Position numbers and translations under genes: made by a program. 64,000 nt of DNA, from contig NZ_DATAGQ010000151.1 in NCBI RefSeq assembly GCF_036263595.1, positions 1 to 64,000 on the forward strand, written 5' to 3'. The notes beneath the pieces were generated by a model. It did not search any database. It saw nothing but the letters and a program-made list of their open reading frames with translations, and was not told where the DNA came from. Position 1 is the first letter of the stretch; each line of letters starts with the position of its first letter. The stretch is from Geminicoccus sp036263595. Lineage in GTDB: Bacteria; Pseudomonadota; Alphaproteobacteria; Geminicoccales; Geminicoccaceae. Positions 26,157-34,873 of this stretch are shown here, piece after piece.

Positions 26157-26189
26157 AATGACCCGGCGAGAGCCGGGTCATTTGCTTTT
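26157..26189 (+). terminator. rho-independent terminator after malyl-CoA lyase
   Basis: An 11-bp perfect stem pairs AATGACCCGGC (26157-26167) with GCCGGGTCATT (26172-26182) around a GAGA tetraloop. It is followed by TGCTTTT, 27 bases downstream of the lyase stop. Confidence 0.9.
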
Positions 26190-26316
26190 GGGACCGCCCT
26201 TACACGGCTGCCATTCCTGCCGGCGGCCTCCCGTCGTGCCTGCTGCCGACTCCATTCAGACGACCCGATCAGCCGCGTGGCTACTCCGAATCCAGCCGGT
26301 TGCCAGGATATCGACA

Positions 26317-27231
26317 TCATCCCCACGGGCCGGCCCGGCGACCCCATGGGCCGGGCTGCGCAGGTCGCGACGCCGCGGCCGGCGCCGCCGATTGCGGGTT
26401 CAGCGCGAGCAGCCGCCGGATCCGTTCCTCCGTCGGCGGATGGGTACGGAACATGCCGGCCAGCGCGCCGCCATGCAGCGGGTTCATGATGAAGAGATGT
26501 GCCGTCGCCGGATTGCGCTCGGCCGTGCCGACATAGGTACCGGTCGCGATCTGCTCGATCCGGTGCAGCGCTGAGGCCAAAGCCCGCGGATTGCCCGCGA
26601 TCGCGGCCCCTTCCCGGTCGGCCTCGAACTCGCGCGCCCGGCTGATCGCCATCTGCACCAGCATGGCGGCCAGCGGCGCCACGATCAGGGCGAGCAGCAG
26701 GCCGATCCCGCCCAGCGGGTTGTCGCGGTCCCGGTGGCCGCCGAAGAACATGCCGAACTGGGCCAGGAAGCCGATCGCACCCGCGATGGTCGCGGCAACG
26801 GCCATGGTCAGCGTATCGCGATGCTTGATGTGGGCCAGTTCGTGCGCGATCACGCCAGCCAGCTCGTCGTGGGACATCGACCGGATCAGGCCCCGCGTCA
26901 CGGCGACGGCCGCGTGCTGCGGGTCGCGACCGGTTGCGAACGCGTTCGGCTGGTCGCTCTCGATCAGGTAGATGCTCGGCACCGGCAGGTCCGCCCGCCG
27001 CGCCAGATCCGCGACCAGCCGGTACAGGTCCGGGGCCGCCGCCGGCGTCACGGGCCTTGCCTGGTGCATGCGCAGCACCATGTCGGCCGAACCCCACCAG
27101 GCGAACAGGTTGGTGCCGGCCGCGATGACCAGGGCGATGACGGCGCCGCTGCCGCCGCCGATAGCGTAGCCCACCAACAGGAACAGGGCGGTCATGACAG
27201 CCAGCAGCAAGGCGGTCCGGAAGGTCGCCAT
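26317..27231 (-). CDS. htpX: M48 membrane metalloprotease HtpX
   Basis: 304 residues from ATG 27231, with GAGGAG seven bases upstream. Two N-terminal helices are followed by the zinc motif HELAH and the third ligand region SRAREFEADREGA. Two more helices lie between them. It degrades misfolded inner-membrane proteins alongside FtsH. The C-terminal 30 residues are Pro/Ala/Gly-rich. It diverges from the malic enzyme gene across 215 bp. Confidence 0.95.
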   Translation of the reverse strand: MATFRTALLLAVMTALFLLVGYAIGGGSGAVIALVIAAGTNLFAWWGSADMVLRMHQARPVTPAAAPDLYRLVADLARRADLPVPSIYLIESDQPNAFATGRDPQHAAVAVTRGLIRSMSHDELAGVIAHELAHIKHRDTLTMAVAATIAGAIGFLAQFGMFFGGHRDRDNPLGGIGLLLALIVAPLAAMLVQMAISRAREFEADREGAAIAGNPRALASALHRIEQIATGTYVGTAERNPATAHLFIMNPLHGGALAGMFRTHPPTEERIRRLLALNPQSAAPAAASRPAQPGPWGRRAGPWG

Positions 27232-27446
27232 TCCACACTCCTCGACGTCCCCCCCAGGAGGTAGGCGCGGTCCGAACCGGCGCAAGGGAGCAGATCCATC
27301 CGGGATCGGGCCTTGCTTTGGCATGCTGTGCGGCACACGCCCTTGTCGGCACGGCCTGACGCATGGCAACTCGGAGTTTCGGGGATGGCCGCCAAAGCCG
27401 CCAGGCGTGCCCGGTCCCGACCAAGAATGGCTGCAGGGAAACGGCG

Positions 27447-29780
27447 ATGGACGAACGCAAGAGCGACTGGGGACCCGCTCCCCCGACCGAGGGCGGCATG
27501 AGCGTGACGGCCGAAGAGGCGCTGGACCTGCATGCGCGTGGCCGCCCCGGCAAGATCGAGATCACCCCGACCAAACCGCTCACGACCGCGCGGGACCTGA
27601 GTCTGGCCTATTCACCGGGCGTCGCGGTCCCTTGCCTCGCGATCCAGAAGGACCCGGCAGAGGCCTACCGCTACACGGCGAAGGGCAACCTCGTGGCGGT
27701 CGTATCGAATGGTACGGCCGTGCTGGGCCTGGGCGACCTGGGTGCGCTCGCCGGCAAGCCCGTGATGGAAGGCAAGGCGGTCCTGTTCAAGCGCTTTGCG
27801 GACATCGACAGCATCGACCTGGAAGTGGACACGCGGGACGTCGACGAGTTCGTCAACTGCGTCCGCCTCCTGGTGCCGACCTTCGGCGGGGTGAACCTGG
27901 AGGACATCCGGGCACCTGAATGCTTCATCATCGAGGAGCGGCTGCGCGAGCTCTGCGACATCCCGGTCTTCCACGACGACCAGCACGGCACCGCGATCAT
28001 CGCCGCGGCGGGGCTGATCAACGCCCTGGACATCACCGGCCGCCAGATCGCCGACATCAAGCTGGTGGTCAACGGTGCGGGGTCGGCAGGCATCGCCTGC
28101 GTCGACCTCCTGCGATCGATGGGGCTGCCGGCGGCCAACGTCACCCTGTGCGACACCAAGGGTGTCATCTATCGCGGCCGCACCGAGGGCATGAACCAGT
28201 GGAAATCGGCCCATGCGGTCGATACCGAGGCTCGCTCGCTGGCCGACGCCATGCGGGGCGCCGACGTGGTGTTCGGCCTGTCCGCCAAGGGGGCGTTCAC
28301 CGCGGACATGATCCGCTCGATGGCCAAGGACCCGATCATCTTCGCCATGGCCAATCCCGACCCGGAGATCACGCCCGAGGACGCGCGCTCGGTGCGCGGC
28401 GACGTCATCGTGGCGACCGGCCGCTCCGACTATCCGAACCAGGTCAACAACGTGCTGGGCTTCCCCTACATCTTCCGGGGTGCCCTGGATGTCCGCGCGT
28501 CGACCATCAACGAGGCCATGAAGATCGCGGCGGCCCATGCGATCGCCGCCCTGGCGCGCGAGGACGTGCCGGACGAGGTGCATGCCGCCTATCGCGGCCG
28601 CAAGCTGCGCTACGGCCGGGAGTACCTGATCCCCACGCCGTTCGATCCGCGCCTGATCCACACCGTCCCGCCTGCGGTCGCGAAGGCGGCGATCGAGAGC
28701 GGCGTGGCACGCAAGCCCGTGGTCGACATGCCGCGCTACCGCCAGGAACTGCGCTCGCGGCTCGATCCGACCGCGTCGCGGCTGCAGCTGGTGTTCGACA
28801 GGGTCCAGGCCCAGCCAAAGCGGATGGTGTTCGCGGAAGGCGAGGAAACCAAGACCATCCGTGCCGCCATGGCTTGGCGCGACACCGGCCTCGGCACACC
28901 GATCCTGATCGGCCGCGAGGACCGGGTACGCGCCACCATGGCGCAGATCGGCCTGTCCAACCTGGACGGCATCGAGATCCACAATGCCCGCTTGTCGGAC
29001 AGCAACCGCAAGTACACGGACTTCCTGTACGGGCGGAACCAGCGGGGCGGCCTGCTCTACCGCGACTGCGCGCGGCTGGTGAACCAGGACCGCAACGTGT
29101 TCGGCGCCTGCATGGTGGCGAGCGGCGACGCGGACGCGATGGTGACCGGCCTCACCCGCAACTACAACGACGTGCTGGCCGACGTCATGCGGGTGATCGA
29201 CCCCAAGCCGTCGCAGCGCGTCTTCGGCATGACCATGATGGTGGCCCGCGGGCGGACCGTGTTCATCGCCGATACCACGGTGCACGAACTCCCCGACACC
29301 CGTGTGCTGACCGACATCACCATCCAGACCGCGCGGGTCGTCCGTCAGCTCGGGTTCACGCCGCGCGTGGCGCTTCTCTCCTTCTCCAACTTCGGCAATC
29401 CGCCCGTCTCCAAGGCGCAGCGGGTGCGCGACACCGTGGTCGAGCTGGACCGGCGCCAGGTCGACTTCGAGTATGACGGCGAGATGGCGGCGGACGTGGC
29501 GCTCGATCCCGAGTTGATGGCGATCTACCCATTCTGCCGGCTGACCGGGCCTGCGAACGTCCTGATCATGCCGGCCCTCCACTCCGCCAACATCGCGTCC
29601 AAGCTCCTCCAGCAGCTGGGTGGCGGCACGGTGATCGGGCCCCTCCTGCAGGGCCTGAGGAAGCCGATCCAGATCCTGCCAATGAACGCGACGGTGTCGG
29701 ACATGCTGAACATGGCGGCCCTGGCCGCGCATGATGCGATCACCGCGGAGGAACCGGAGGCGTCGGTGGTGGCTGCCTGA
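27447..29780 (+). CDS. maeB: NADP-dependent malic enzyme with phosphotransacetylase-like C-terminal domain
   Basis: 777 residues from ATG 27447, with AGGGA upstream. The N-terminal 430 residues are a malic enzyme: SLAYSPGVAVPC, FHDDQHGTAII, the VNGAGSAGIACVDLL nucleotide loop and FAMANPDPEITPEDA. The C-terminal 330 residues are a phosphate acetyltransferase-like regulatory domain (MVFAEGEETKTIRAA, FSNFGNP). This fusion is typical of MaeB, which decarboxylates malate to pyruvate and makes NADPH. It may draw off C4 acids produced via the nearby malyl-CoA route. Confidence 0.95.
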   Translation: MDERKSDWGPAPPTEGGMSVTAEEALDLHARGRPGKIEITPTKPLTTARDLSLAYSPGVAVPCLAIQKDPAEAYRYTAKGNLVAVVSNGTAVLGLGDLGALAGKPVMEGKAVLFKRFADIDSIDLEVDTRDVDEFVNCVRLLVPTFGGVNLEDIRAPECFIIEERLRELCDIPVFHDDQHGTAIIAAAGLINALDITGRQIADIKLVVNGAGSAGIACVDLLRSMGLPAANVTLCDTKGVIYRGRTEGMNQWKSAHAVDTEARSLADAMRGADVVFGLSAKGAFTADMIRSMAKDPIIFAMANPDPEITPEDARSVRGDVIVATGRSDYPNQVNNVLGFPYIFRGALDVRASTINEAMKIAAAHAIAALAREDVPDEVHAAYRGRKLRYGREYLIPTPFDPRLIHTVPPAVAKAAIESGVARKPVVDMPRYRQELRSRLDPTASRLQLVFDRVQAQPKRMVFAEGEETKTIRAAMAWRDTGLGTPILIGREDRVRATMAQIGLSNLDGIEIHNARLSDSNRKYTDFLYGRNQRGGLLYRDCARLVNQDRNVFGACMVASGDADAMVTGLTRNYNDVLADVMRVIDPKPSQRVFGMTMMVARGRTVFIADTTVHELPDTRVLTDITIQTARVVRQLGFTPRVALLSFSNFGNPPVSKAQRVRDTVVELDRRQVDFEYDGEMAADVALDPELMAIYPFCRLTGPANVLIMPALHSANIASKLLQQLGGGTVIGPLLQGLRKPIQILPMNATVSDMLNMAALAAHDAITAEEPEASVVAA

Positions 29781-29847
29781 CCGGGCCCGCCCCGCCCAGG
29801 CGAACGTTGGCTGCGGTGTTAGGAGAACGTTAGGCAATTGCTGGCAT

Positions 29848-29876
29848 GGTCGCTCCCATGAGGAATGGGAGCGGCC
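29848..29876 (+). promoter_or_regulatory. hairpin sequestering the ribosome-binding site of the lipoprotein gene
   Basis: A 12-bp stem with one G-T pair joins 29848-29859 (GGTCGCTCCCAT) to 29865-29876 (ATGGGAGCGGCC) around the loop GAGGA. The GGGAG Shine-Dalgarno sequence lies in the 3' arm and the start ATG is at 29878. The structure would hide the ribosome-binding site unless it is melted or bound. Just upstream, GAACGTT occurs twice, about 24 bases apart. Confidence 0.6.
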
Positions 29877-29877
29877 G

Positions 29878-30654
29878 ATGACGTCTTGGATGCAGTGGAA
29901 GGGGCGGTGGTGCCCGTGGCTGCTGCCCCTGCTCCTTGCAGCCTGCGCCGGGCCTGCCCTTTTGGACCCGCCGCAGGCCGGCAACGCGTCCGACCCGGAT
30001 GCAGGCAGGCAATTCGGGGCCATCTTCCAGCGCCATCCCGGCACGGCGACCGGCGGAGGCTCGCTGCCGACCGCCGAGGCCGCCGTCCTTCGAGTCATGG
30101 CGATCCCGTCGCACGGACGGGAAGCCTGGATCGACCCCTCGACCGCCGCGATCATGCAAGCACTCCTGGTCCAGCCCGATGCGACGCCTGGCCGGCCGGT
30201 GGCCGACGTGCGCCGCGCGCTCGATCTGACGGAGCGGATCTTGGACCAGTCCTTCGGCTTGGTCGGCCGCGACAGGTCCTGGTACGGCAGCGTTGGCCTC
30301 ATCATGGCCAGCCTGCGGCGCGAGCTGGTAGGGATCGACCGCCGCTTAAGCTCGCTGCAGGACCGGAACCTGCCGGCAGAACAGCGGGCAACGCTGTCCA
30401 GGGAACTGCATGTGGTCGTTGCCGGTCTCTTGCTGGGGCGCGACCTGGACGGCGACGGGCGGGTCGATCCACGCCGGGACGTCGCCGGTTTGCTGCAGTT
30501 GCGCGACACGCTAGGCTACGCGACGGTGACTGACGGCGAGGATTGGAACTGCCGGGCCCTGCCGCCGTCTCTGGAGAGTGTCCTGGCCGATTATCGCCAG
30601 GAGATGCTGTGGTGTGATACACCGGCAACGGCGGAGGCGACGCCGCAGTCGTGA
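29878..30654 (+). CDS. putative outer-membrane lipoprotein, unknown function
   Basis: 258 residues from ATG 29878. A 22-residue signal peptide ends in the lipobox LLLAAC, with C23 as the lipidation site. The mature protein is alpha-helical and has an acidic DLDGDGRVDP segment near residue 190 resembling an EF-hand or dockerin-like calcium loop. No catalytic motif is seen. Its message carries a strong hairpin over the ribosome-binding site, which suggests translational control. Confidence 0.75.
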   Translation: MTSWMQWKGRWCPWLLPLLLAACAGPALLDPPQAGNASDPDAGRQFGAIFQRHPGTATGGGSLPTAEAAVLRVMAIPSHGREAWIDPSTAAIMQALLVQPDATPGRPVADVRRALDLTERILDQSFGLVGRDRSWYGSVGLIMASLRRELVGIDRRLSSLQDRNLPAEQRATLSRELHVVVAGLLLGRDLDGDGRVDPRRDVAGLLQLRDTLGYATVTDGEDWNCRALPPSLESVLADYRQEMLWCDTPATAEATPQS

Positions 30655-30690
30655 CCGTAGGTCCGTCCGCAGCTCGATCCTGGTGAACCG

Positions 30691-32469
30691 TTGCCGGAAG
30701 CTTGGAGAACGACGATCCGCCTGGTGATTGGCAGTCGCAACTCGTCCCCTTGGTCGCTCGCGACCTGGCTGGCGATGCGGGTGTTCGACGTGCCGTTCGA
30801 AGACGTGCTGGTACCGCTGGACCGCCCGGAGACGGAAGGTCTGCTGCAGCGCTTCTCGCCTTCCGGGCGGCTGCCCGTGCTGGTCGACGGGAAGGTCACG
30901 ATCTGGGAATCGCTGGCGATCCTGGAATATCTGGCGGAGCACCATCCGCAGATGTGGCCGGACGATCCCGCGGCGCGGGCACTGGCGCGTTCGGTCGCCA
31001 CCGAGATCCATGGCGGGTTCACGGCGCTGGGCACCTTCTTGCCGATGGACATGATCGCGCGGTTCGCGCCGCCTGGCCGGCTGCTGCGCGCCGTCGCCAT
31101 GGACGTAAAGCGGATCCGGCGCATCTGGACCGAGTTGCGCGGCACCTACGGGAAAACGGGCGGCGGGCCGTTCCTGTTCGGCAGGTTCACGATCGCGGAC
31201 GCCATGTGTGCCCCGCTCGTCAGCCGCTTTGTGACCTATGCGCTGCCCCAGGATCCGCTCGTCGCGGCCTATGTCGAGGCGGTGATGGGACTGCCCGCCA
31301 TGCGCGAATGGGTGGCAGAGGCCGGCTCAGAAGTCGCCGCCTTCGCCCGCGTGCCGACTCCCCCGTTCCACCGCACGGCGGCCGAGGCGCCGGTCCTGAT
31401 CGAGGAGGATGCGCCGCCAGCACCCCGCGCCGCCGGTCTCCTGGGCCTGGACCGTCCTCAGCTCGAGGAAGTGCCGCAGCTTGCACCGGGCCCTGCTCCC
31501 GTCGCGGCCGCGAAGACCATGCCGGCACCTGCAACGGCCCTGGAAGCGAGCCCGGCCGGGAAGGCCGAAGCGCCCCAGGCCGCCGCCGCGACGGCGGCAC
31601 CCCCGGCCATTCCGCCCGCGGCCCGGCCACAGCTCGACAAGGTCGACCGGCCTGCCATCGCTTATCTCGACGAGCCTCCCCGGCCGGCTGCGCGCGAGAA
31701 CGCGACGGTCGAACGCACGGGACCAGCCTTGCCGCCTTCCGCCGCGGCCAGGGTTCCATCCGTCACCAGCGTGCCGCCGATCGGCTATCTGGACGAGCCG
31801 GCCACGCCACGTCGGGCACCGTCGCCAGGTGCGGTGCCGACTGGGCAGGACGAGGAGCGGCCTCAGCCGGAGCGAGCGGCACCTGCGCCCATCCCTGCCG
31901 TGACCGGCGCGCGCCCCGCCAGAACGTCCTCGCCCGAGCCGGGCCGGTCTCTTCCCGCGCCGGCGACCGGGCATCCACTGACCGTCCCGCCACGCGAGCC
32001 GCGTTTGTCCGCCCCGGCCCAGGTCCCGCCACCGCGCGCCGTGCCACCGGTCCGGCCTCCGGCGCAGCGCCCGTCGGTCGGGTCGCCACCTGCCACGCCG
32101 CCGCCGGCAACGACGCCGGCGCGACCCATGGCCAGCTCCGACCTGCCCCCGATGGTCAGACTCCGCCGGCCGGGGACCGCCGGGATGGACGATCCGGGCC
32201 TGCTGTCGAACCGGTTCGCGCGCGCCATCGCTGGCAACCGGCCGAGCGAATCCGGCGTGCCGGAAAGCCCGCCGGTCCGCCGTCCGAGCGCCGGAACCAG
32301 GCCGCCTGCGGCACAGAAGGACCCAGCAACGCCCGCCGACCCCGCTGCAGATCCAGGGTCCGTCGGGCCGGCCAGGCCTGCTCCCGTCCCGGAACCGCCA
32401 GCCGGACCGAGGACGATCCGTCCCTCCTCGATCAAGCCGATCGGGTTTTCGGGTCAGCGCCGGCGCTGA
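30691..32469 (+). CDS. glutathione S-transferase with long Pro/Ala-rich disordered tail
   Basis: 592 residues if started at TTG 30691; GTG 30724 is an alternative and neither has an ideal ribosome-binding site. Residues 1-225 are a GST: thioredoxin-fold N-terminus with RNSSPWSLATWL as the active-site region (serine type), PSGRLPVLVDG and WESLAILEYLAE, then an all-helical domain with FGRFTIADAMCAPL. The remaining 365 residues are very rich in Pro, Ala and Arg. They contain repeated short words: IAYLDEPPRPA, IGYLDEPATPR and the C-terminal IKPIGFSGQRRR. The tail is probably disordered and may bind partners. Confidence 0.75.
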   Translation: MPEAWRTTIRLVIGSRNSSPWSLATWLAMRVFDVPFEDVLVPLDRPETEGLLQRFSPSGRLPVLVDGKVTIWESLAILEYLAEHHPQMWPDDPAARALARSVATEIHGGFTALGTFLPMDMIARFAPPGRLLRAVAMDVKRIRRIWTELRGTYGKTGGGPFLFGRFTIADAMCAPLVSRFVTYALPQDPLVAAYVEAVMGLPAMREWVAEAGSEVAAFARVPTPPFHRTAAEAPVLIEEDAPPAPRAAGLLGLDRPQLEEVPQLAPGPAPVAAAKTMPAPATALEASPAGKAEAPQAAAATAAPPAIPPAARPQLDKVDRPAIAYLDEPPRPAARENATVERTGPALPPSAAARVPSVTSVPPIGYLDEPATPRRAPSPGAVPTGQDEERPQPERAAPAPIPAVTGARPARTSSPEPGRSLPAPATGHPLTVPPREPRLSAPAQVPPPRAVPPVRPPAQRPSVGSPPATPPPATTPARPMASSDLPPMVRLRRPGTAGMDDPGLLSNRFARAIAGNRPSESGVPESPPVRRPSAGTRPPAAQKDPATPADPAADPGSVGPARPAPVPEPPAGPRTIRPSSIKPIGFSGQRRR

Positions 32470-32471
32470 CC
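32452..32471 (+). other. 20-bp perfect palindrome spanning the GST stop codon
   Basis: GGTCAGCGCC (32452-32461) is followed directly by its reverse complement GGCGCTGACC (32462-32471). The TGA stop lies in the right arm. There is no T run, so it is not a standard terminator; it may be a cruciform, a decay-protecting hairpin or a protein site. Confidence 0.45.
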
Positions 32472-33437
32472 GCAGCTCGCTGCCGGTCCGCAGGACCAGC
32501 CAGGCGCCGCGGCAGGAAAGCGTCCCGTCCTTCAGAAACCCCTCGCGCCCGGCCTTCGGGACCGGTCGACTTGCCAAGCCAGGCAGCGACCTCGCAGCGG
32601 GTGCCCCTAGGCCGACGATGGCGGTGGAGCCACGGGAGCGGCCTTGATCGACCCTGTCGGTGCACAGGCAGACAACTGATCCTGCCCTCCGGGCCAGAAC
32701 ATGCTCCCGTCCTCAACGTCCACCTGATCGGGGTCATGGTGGCTTGCACAGGCCCGTGCCGGCAAACGGGGCCTACGTCACGCCGCCACGCAAGCGCCAA
32801 GACGCTTGCTGGCCAAGCCAGGCCCGCAGCTGGCTGCGGGCGTCCGGCGGATGCCATTTGTGGCCGAACCCGCGCTCGTCTCGCTGCCCCTTCCGTTCCC
32901 TGACCCGCCGGTCCCGGCCAGGGATCCGTGCGGTACCGCCCTCGAACGACCACCGTCATTCGTTCGCGGACAGCACCCTGCAACAGGAAGCAGGCCTAGC
33001 GATCATGGCAGGAAGCGACCCAGGCGCTTTCGGCAGACGGCACTCCCGGAGCCGCGAGCGCCGCGCTCCTGGTCCAGCGGCTTCTCTCGCCCGCGTAGCG
33101 CGGGCGGTGGGAGCGGACAAGGGCGGGGGTTCGAGCCATGCCGTTCCCGACATGGGTGAAAGAGCGGCCAATCCATGTTCGCCACCAGGTGCCCGCGATA
33201 CAAGGCGGATGGCTTCCCCTTGGCCTGCGCCGCCGCGCCACGCCGCCGCGGCCGCGCCGGGGCGACGTCTCCTGCCCCTCGCGGGCTTGATCGGTCCGGC
33301 GCCGATACCGACATCAGCCGGGTTCGTCCGTCCGTTGCTGGCCGGCCAGCCGGAGCAGGCTCTTCCCCGGCATGGCTCGTGGCACTAGGTTGCGCCCGGT
33401 CACGAGCCCGACGTCCGTTCCTTTCCATGGAAGCCGC
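32472..33437. other. 966-bp region with no recognisable gene
   Basis: Long open frames exist on both strands, but they are low-complexity Arg/Pro/Ala translations without family motifs or good ribosome-binding sites, as expected by chance at this GC content. A hairpin CGCCCGCG/CGCGGGCG with a TAG loop is at 33088-33106. No tRNA, RNase P RNA or tmRNA signature was found. The stretch could be a decayed gene, untranslated RNA or plain spacer. Confidence 0.4.
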
Positions 33438-34508
33438 ATGTCCCCGACCCTGCCCGAAGAGGCGACTTCGACCAGCAGCGACGAGCCGGTCCGCACCGAC
33501 ATGATCGTCATCGGTGCGGGCCCGACCGGCCTGTTCACCGTGTTCGAGGCCGGCCTTTTAGGCCTGCGCTGCCATCTGGTCGACAACCTGGACAAGCCGG
33601 GCGGGCAGTGCGCGGAGCTCTACCCGGACAAGCCGATCTACGACATTCCGGCCCTGCCCCGCTGCACCGGCCAGGAGCTGACCGACAATCTGTTGGAGCA
33701 GGCGCGTCCCTTTGCGCCGGAGTTCCATCTGAACCAGCAGGCCGAGCGCCTGACGCGGCTGGACGACGGCCACTGGCAGCTGGTCACCTCGATCGGCACC
33801 GTGCTGGAAGCGCCGGTCATCGTGGTGGCGGCGGGTGCCGGCAGCTTCGTGCCGCGCCGCCTGCCGCTGCCGGAGGCCGAGGGCTTCGAGGGCACCAGCC
33901 TCCATTACGCCGTCCGCAAGATGGAGCATTTCCGCGACCGCCGCCTGCTGGTGGCCGGCGGCGGCGACTCCGCGCTGGACTGGCTCTTGAACCTCCAGCC
34001 GATCGCCCGCTCGGCAGCACTCGTGCATCGCCGTGACGAATTCCGCGCCGCCCCCGATTCGGTCGAGAAGATGCGGGCGCTGGTTGCGGCCGGGCAGGTC
34101 GGCCTGCATTTCGGGCAGATCGCCAAGCTGCACGGCAGCGACGGGCGCCTGGAAGCCGTGACGCTCGGCAAGACGGGCGGCGGCGAGGAAACCGTCGAGT
34201 GCGACACGGTGCTGGCCTTCTTCGGGCTGAAGATGGAGTTGGGGCCGCTGGCCAGCTGGGGACTCAACCTCGAGCGCAACCTGATCAAGGTCGACACCGA
34301 GGCGTTCGAGACCTCGCAGCCCGGCATCTTCGCGATCGGCGACATCTGCACCTATCCCGGCAAGCTGAAGCTGATCCTGTCGGGCTTCCATGAGGCGGCC
34401 CTGATGTGCCAGAAGGCGCACAAGTACTGCCGGCCGGAGCAGAAGCTCGTGTTCCGCTACACGACATCTTCGACGGAACTGCACAAACGCCTGGGCGTGG
34501 CCGACTGA
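33438..34508 (+). CDS. ferredoxin--NADP(+) reductase, thioredoxin-reductase-like type
   Basis: 356 residues from ATG 33438, with GGAAG upstream. The FAD motif is VIGAGPTGLFTVFEAG, followed by DNLDKPGGQCAELYPDKPIYDIPA, a hallmark of TrxR-like FNRs that lack the redox CxxC pair. The NADP motif is VAGGGDSALDWLLN. The C-terminal FAD motif is GIFAIGDICTYPGKLKLILSGFHEAA. It moves electrons between NADPH and ferredoxin. A [2Fe-2S] ferredoxin gene follows after 49 nt, so the two probably form one electron-transfer pair. Confidence 0.92.
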   Translation: MSPTLPEEATSTSSDEPVRTDMIVIGAGPTGLFTVFEAGLLGLRCHLVDNLDKPGGQCAELYPDKPIYDIPALPRCTGQELTDNLLEQARPFAPEFHLNQQAERLTRLDDGHWQLVTSIGTVLEAPVIVVAAGAGSFVPRRLPLPEAEGFEGTSLHYAVRKMEHFRDRRLLVAGGGDSALDWLLNLQPIARSAALVHRRDEFRAAPDSVEKMRALVAAGQVGLHFGQIAKLHGSDGRLEAVTLGKTGGGEETVECDTVLAFFGLKMELGPLASWGLNLERNLIKVDTEAFETSQPGIFAIGDICTYPGKLKLILSGFHEAALMCQKAHKYCRPEQKLVFRYTTSSTELHKRLGVAD

Positions 34509-34557
34509 CGTCGCCGTTTGTCGCCCATCGACCACCACCGAACATGGATCGCCGCGC

Positions 34558-34872
34558 ATGGCCGAATTGATCGTCATCGACCGCGAAGGAGTCGAGCACA
34601 GCATCACCGCGACCACCGGCTGGTCGGTGATGGAGATCGTGCGCGAAGCCGACCTCCCGATCGAAGCGGCCTGCGGCGGCTGCTGCGCCTGTGCCACCTG
34701 CCATGTCTACGTGTCCGGCGACTGGCTTTCCCGCCTGCCCGAAGTCGGCAAGGACGAGAGCAACATGCTGGACGAGGCGTTCCAGGTCCAGGACAACTCC
34801 CGGCTGTCCTGCCAGATCAAGTTCACCGAGGAACTGGACGGCCTGACCGTCACCCTCGCCCCGGAATTCTGA
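34558..34872 (+). CDS. [2Fe-2S] ferredoxin, adrenodoxin/putidaredoxin type
   Basis: 104 residues. Cluster cysteines are C39, C45, C48 and C85, fitting the C-x5-C-x2-C-x36-C spacing of vertebrate-type ferredoxins. An extra pair (C42, C43) lies inside the loop. Such ferredoxins feed cytochromes P450, Rieske oxygenases or Fe-S assembly. The reductase gene upstream is a likely partner; no P450 or oxygenase is in the window. It ends one base before the stop of a convergent hydrolase gene. Confidence 0.93.
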   Translation: MAELIVIDREGVEHSITATTGWSVMEIVREADLPIEAACGGCCACATCHVYVSGDWLSRLPEVGKDESNMLDEAFQVQDNSRLSCQIKFTEELDGLTVTLAPEF

Positions 34873-34873
34873 G

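Noticed and set aside
27612..30509. A 965-codon open frame on the minus strand opposite the malic enzyme
   Set aside because: It mirrors maeB codon by codon, is rich in His/Arg/Val without family motifs, and maeB on the plus strand is unmistakable. High GC makes such antisense frames common.
30691..32903. A second long plus-strand frame overlapping the GST tail
   Set aside because: It is an out-of-frame shadow of a low-complexity, high-GC region without a start signal or domain.
33115..33145. GGGGTTCGAGCC resembling a tRNA T-loop
   Set aside because: No matching acceptor stem, D arm or anticodon arm could be found around it.
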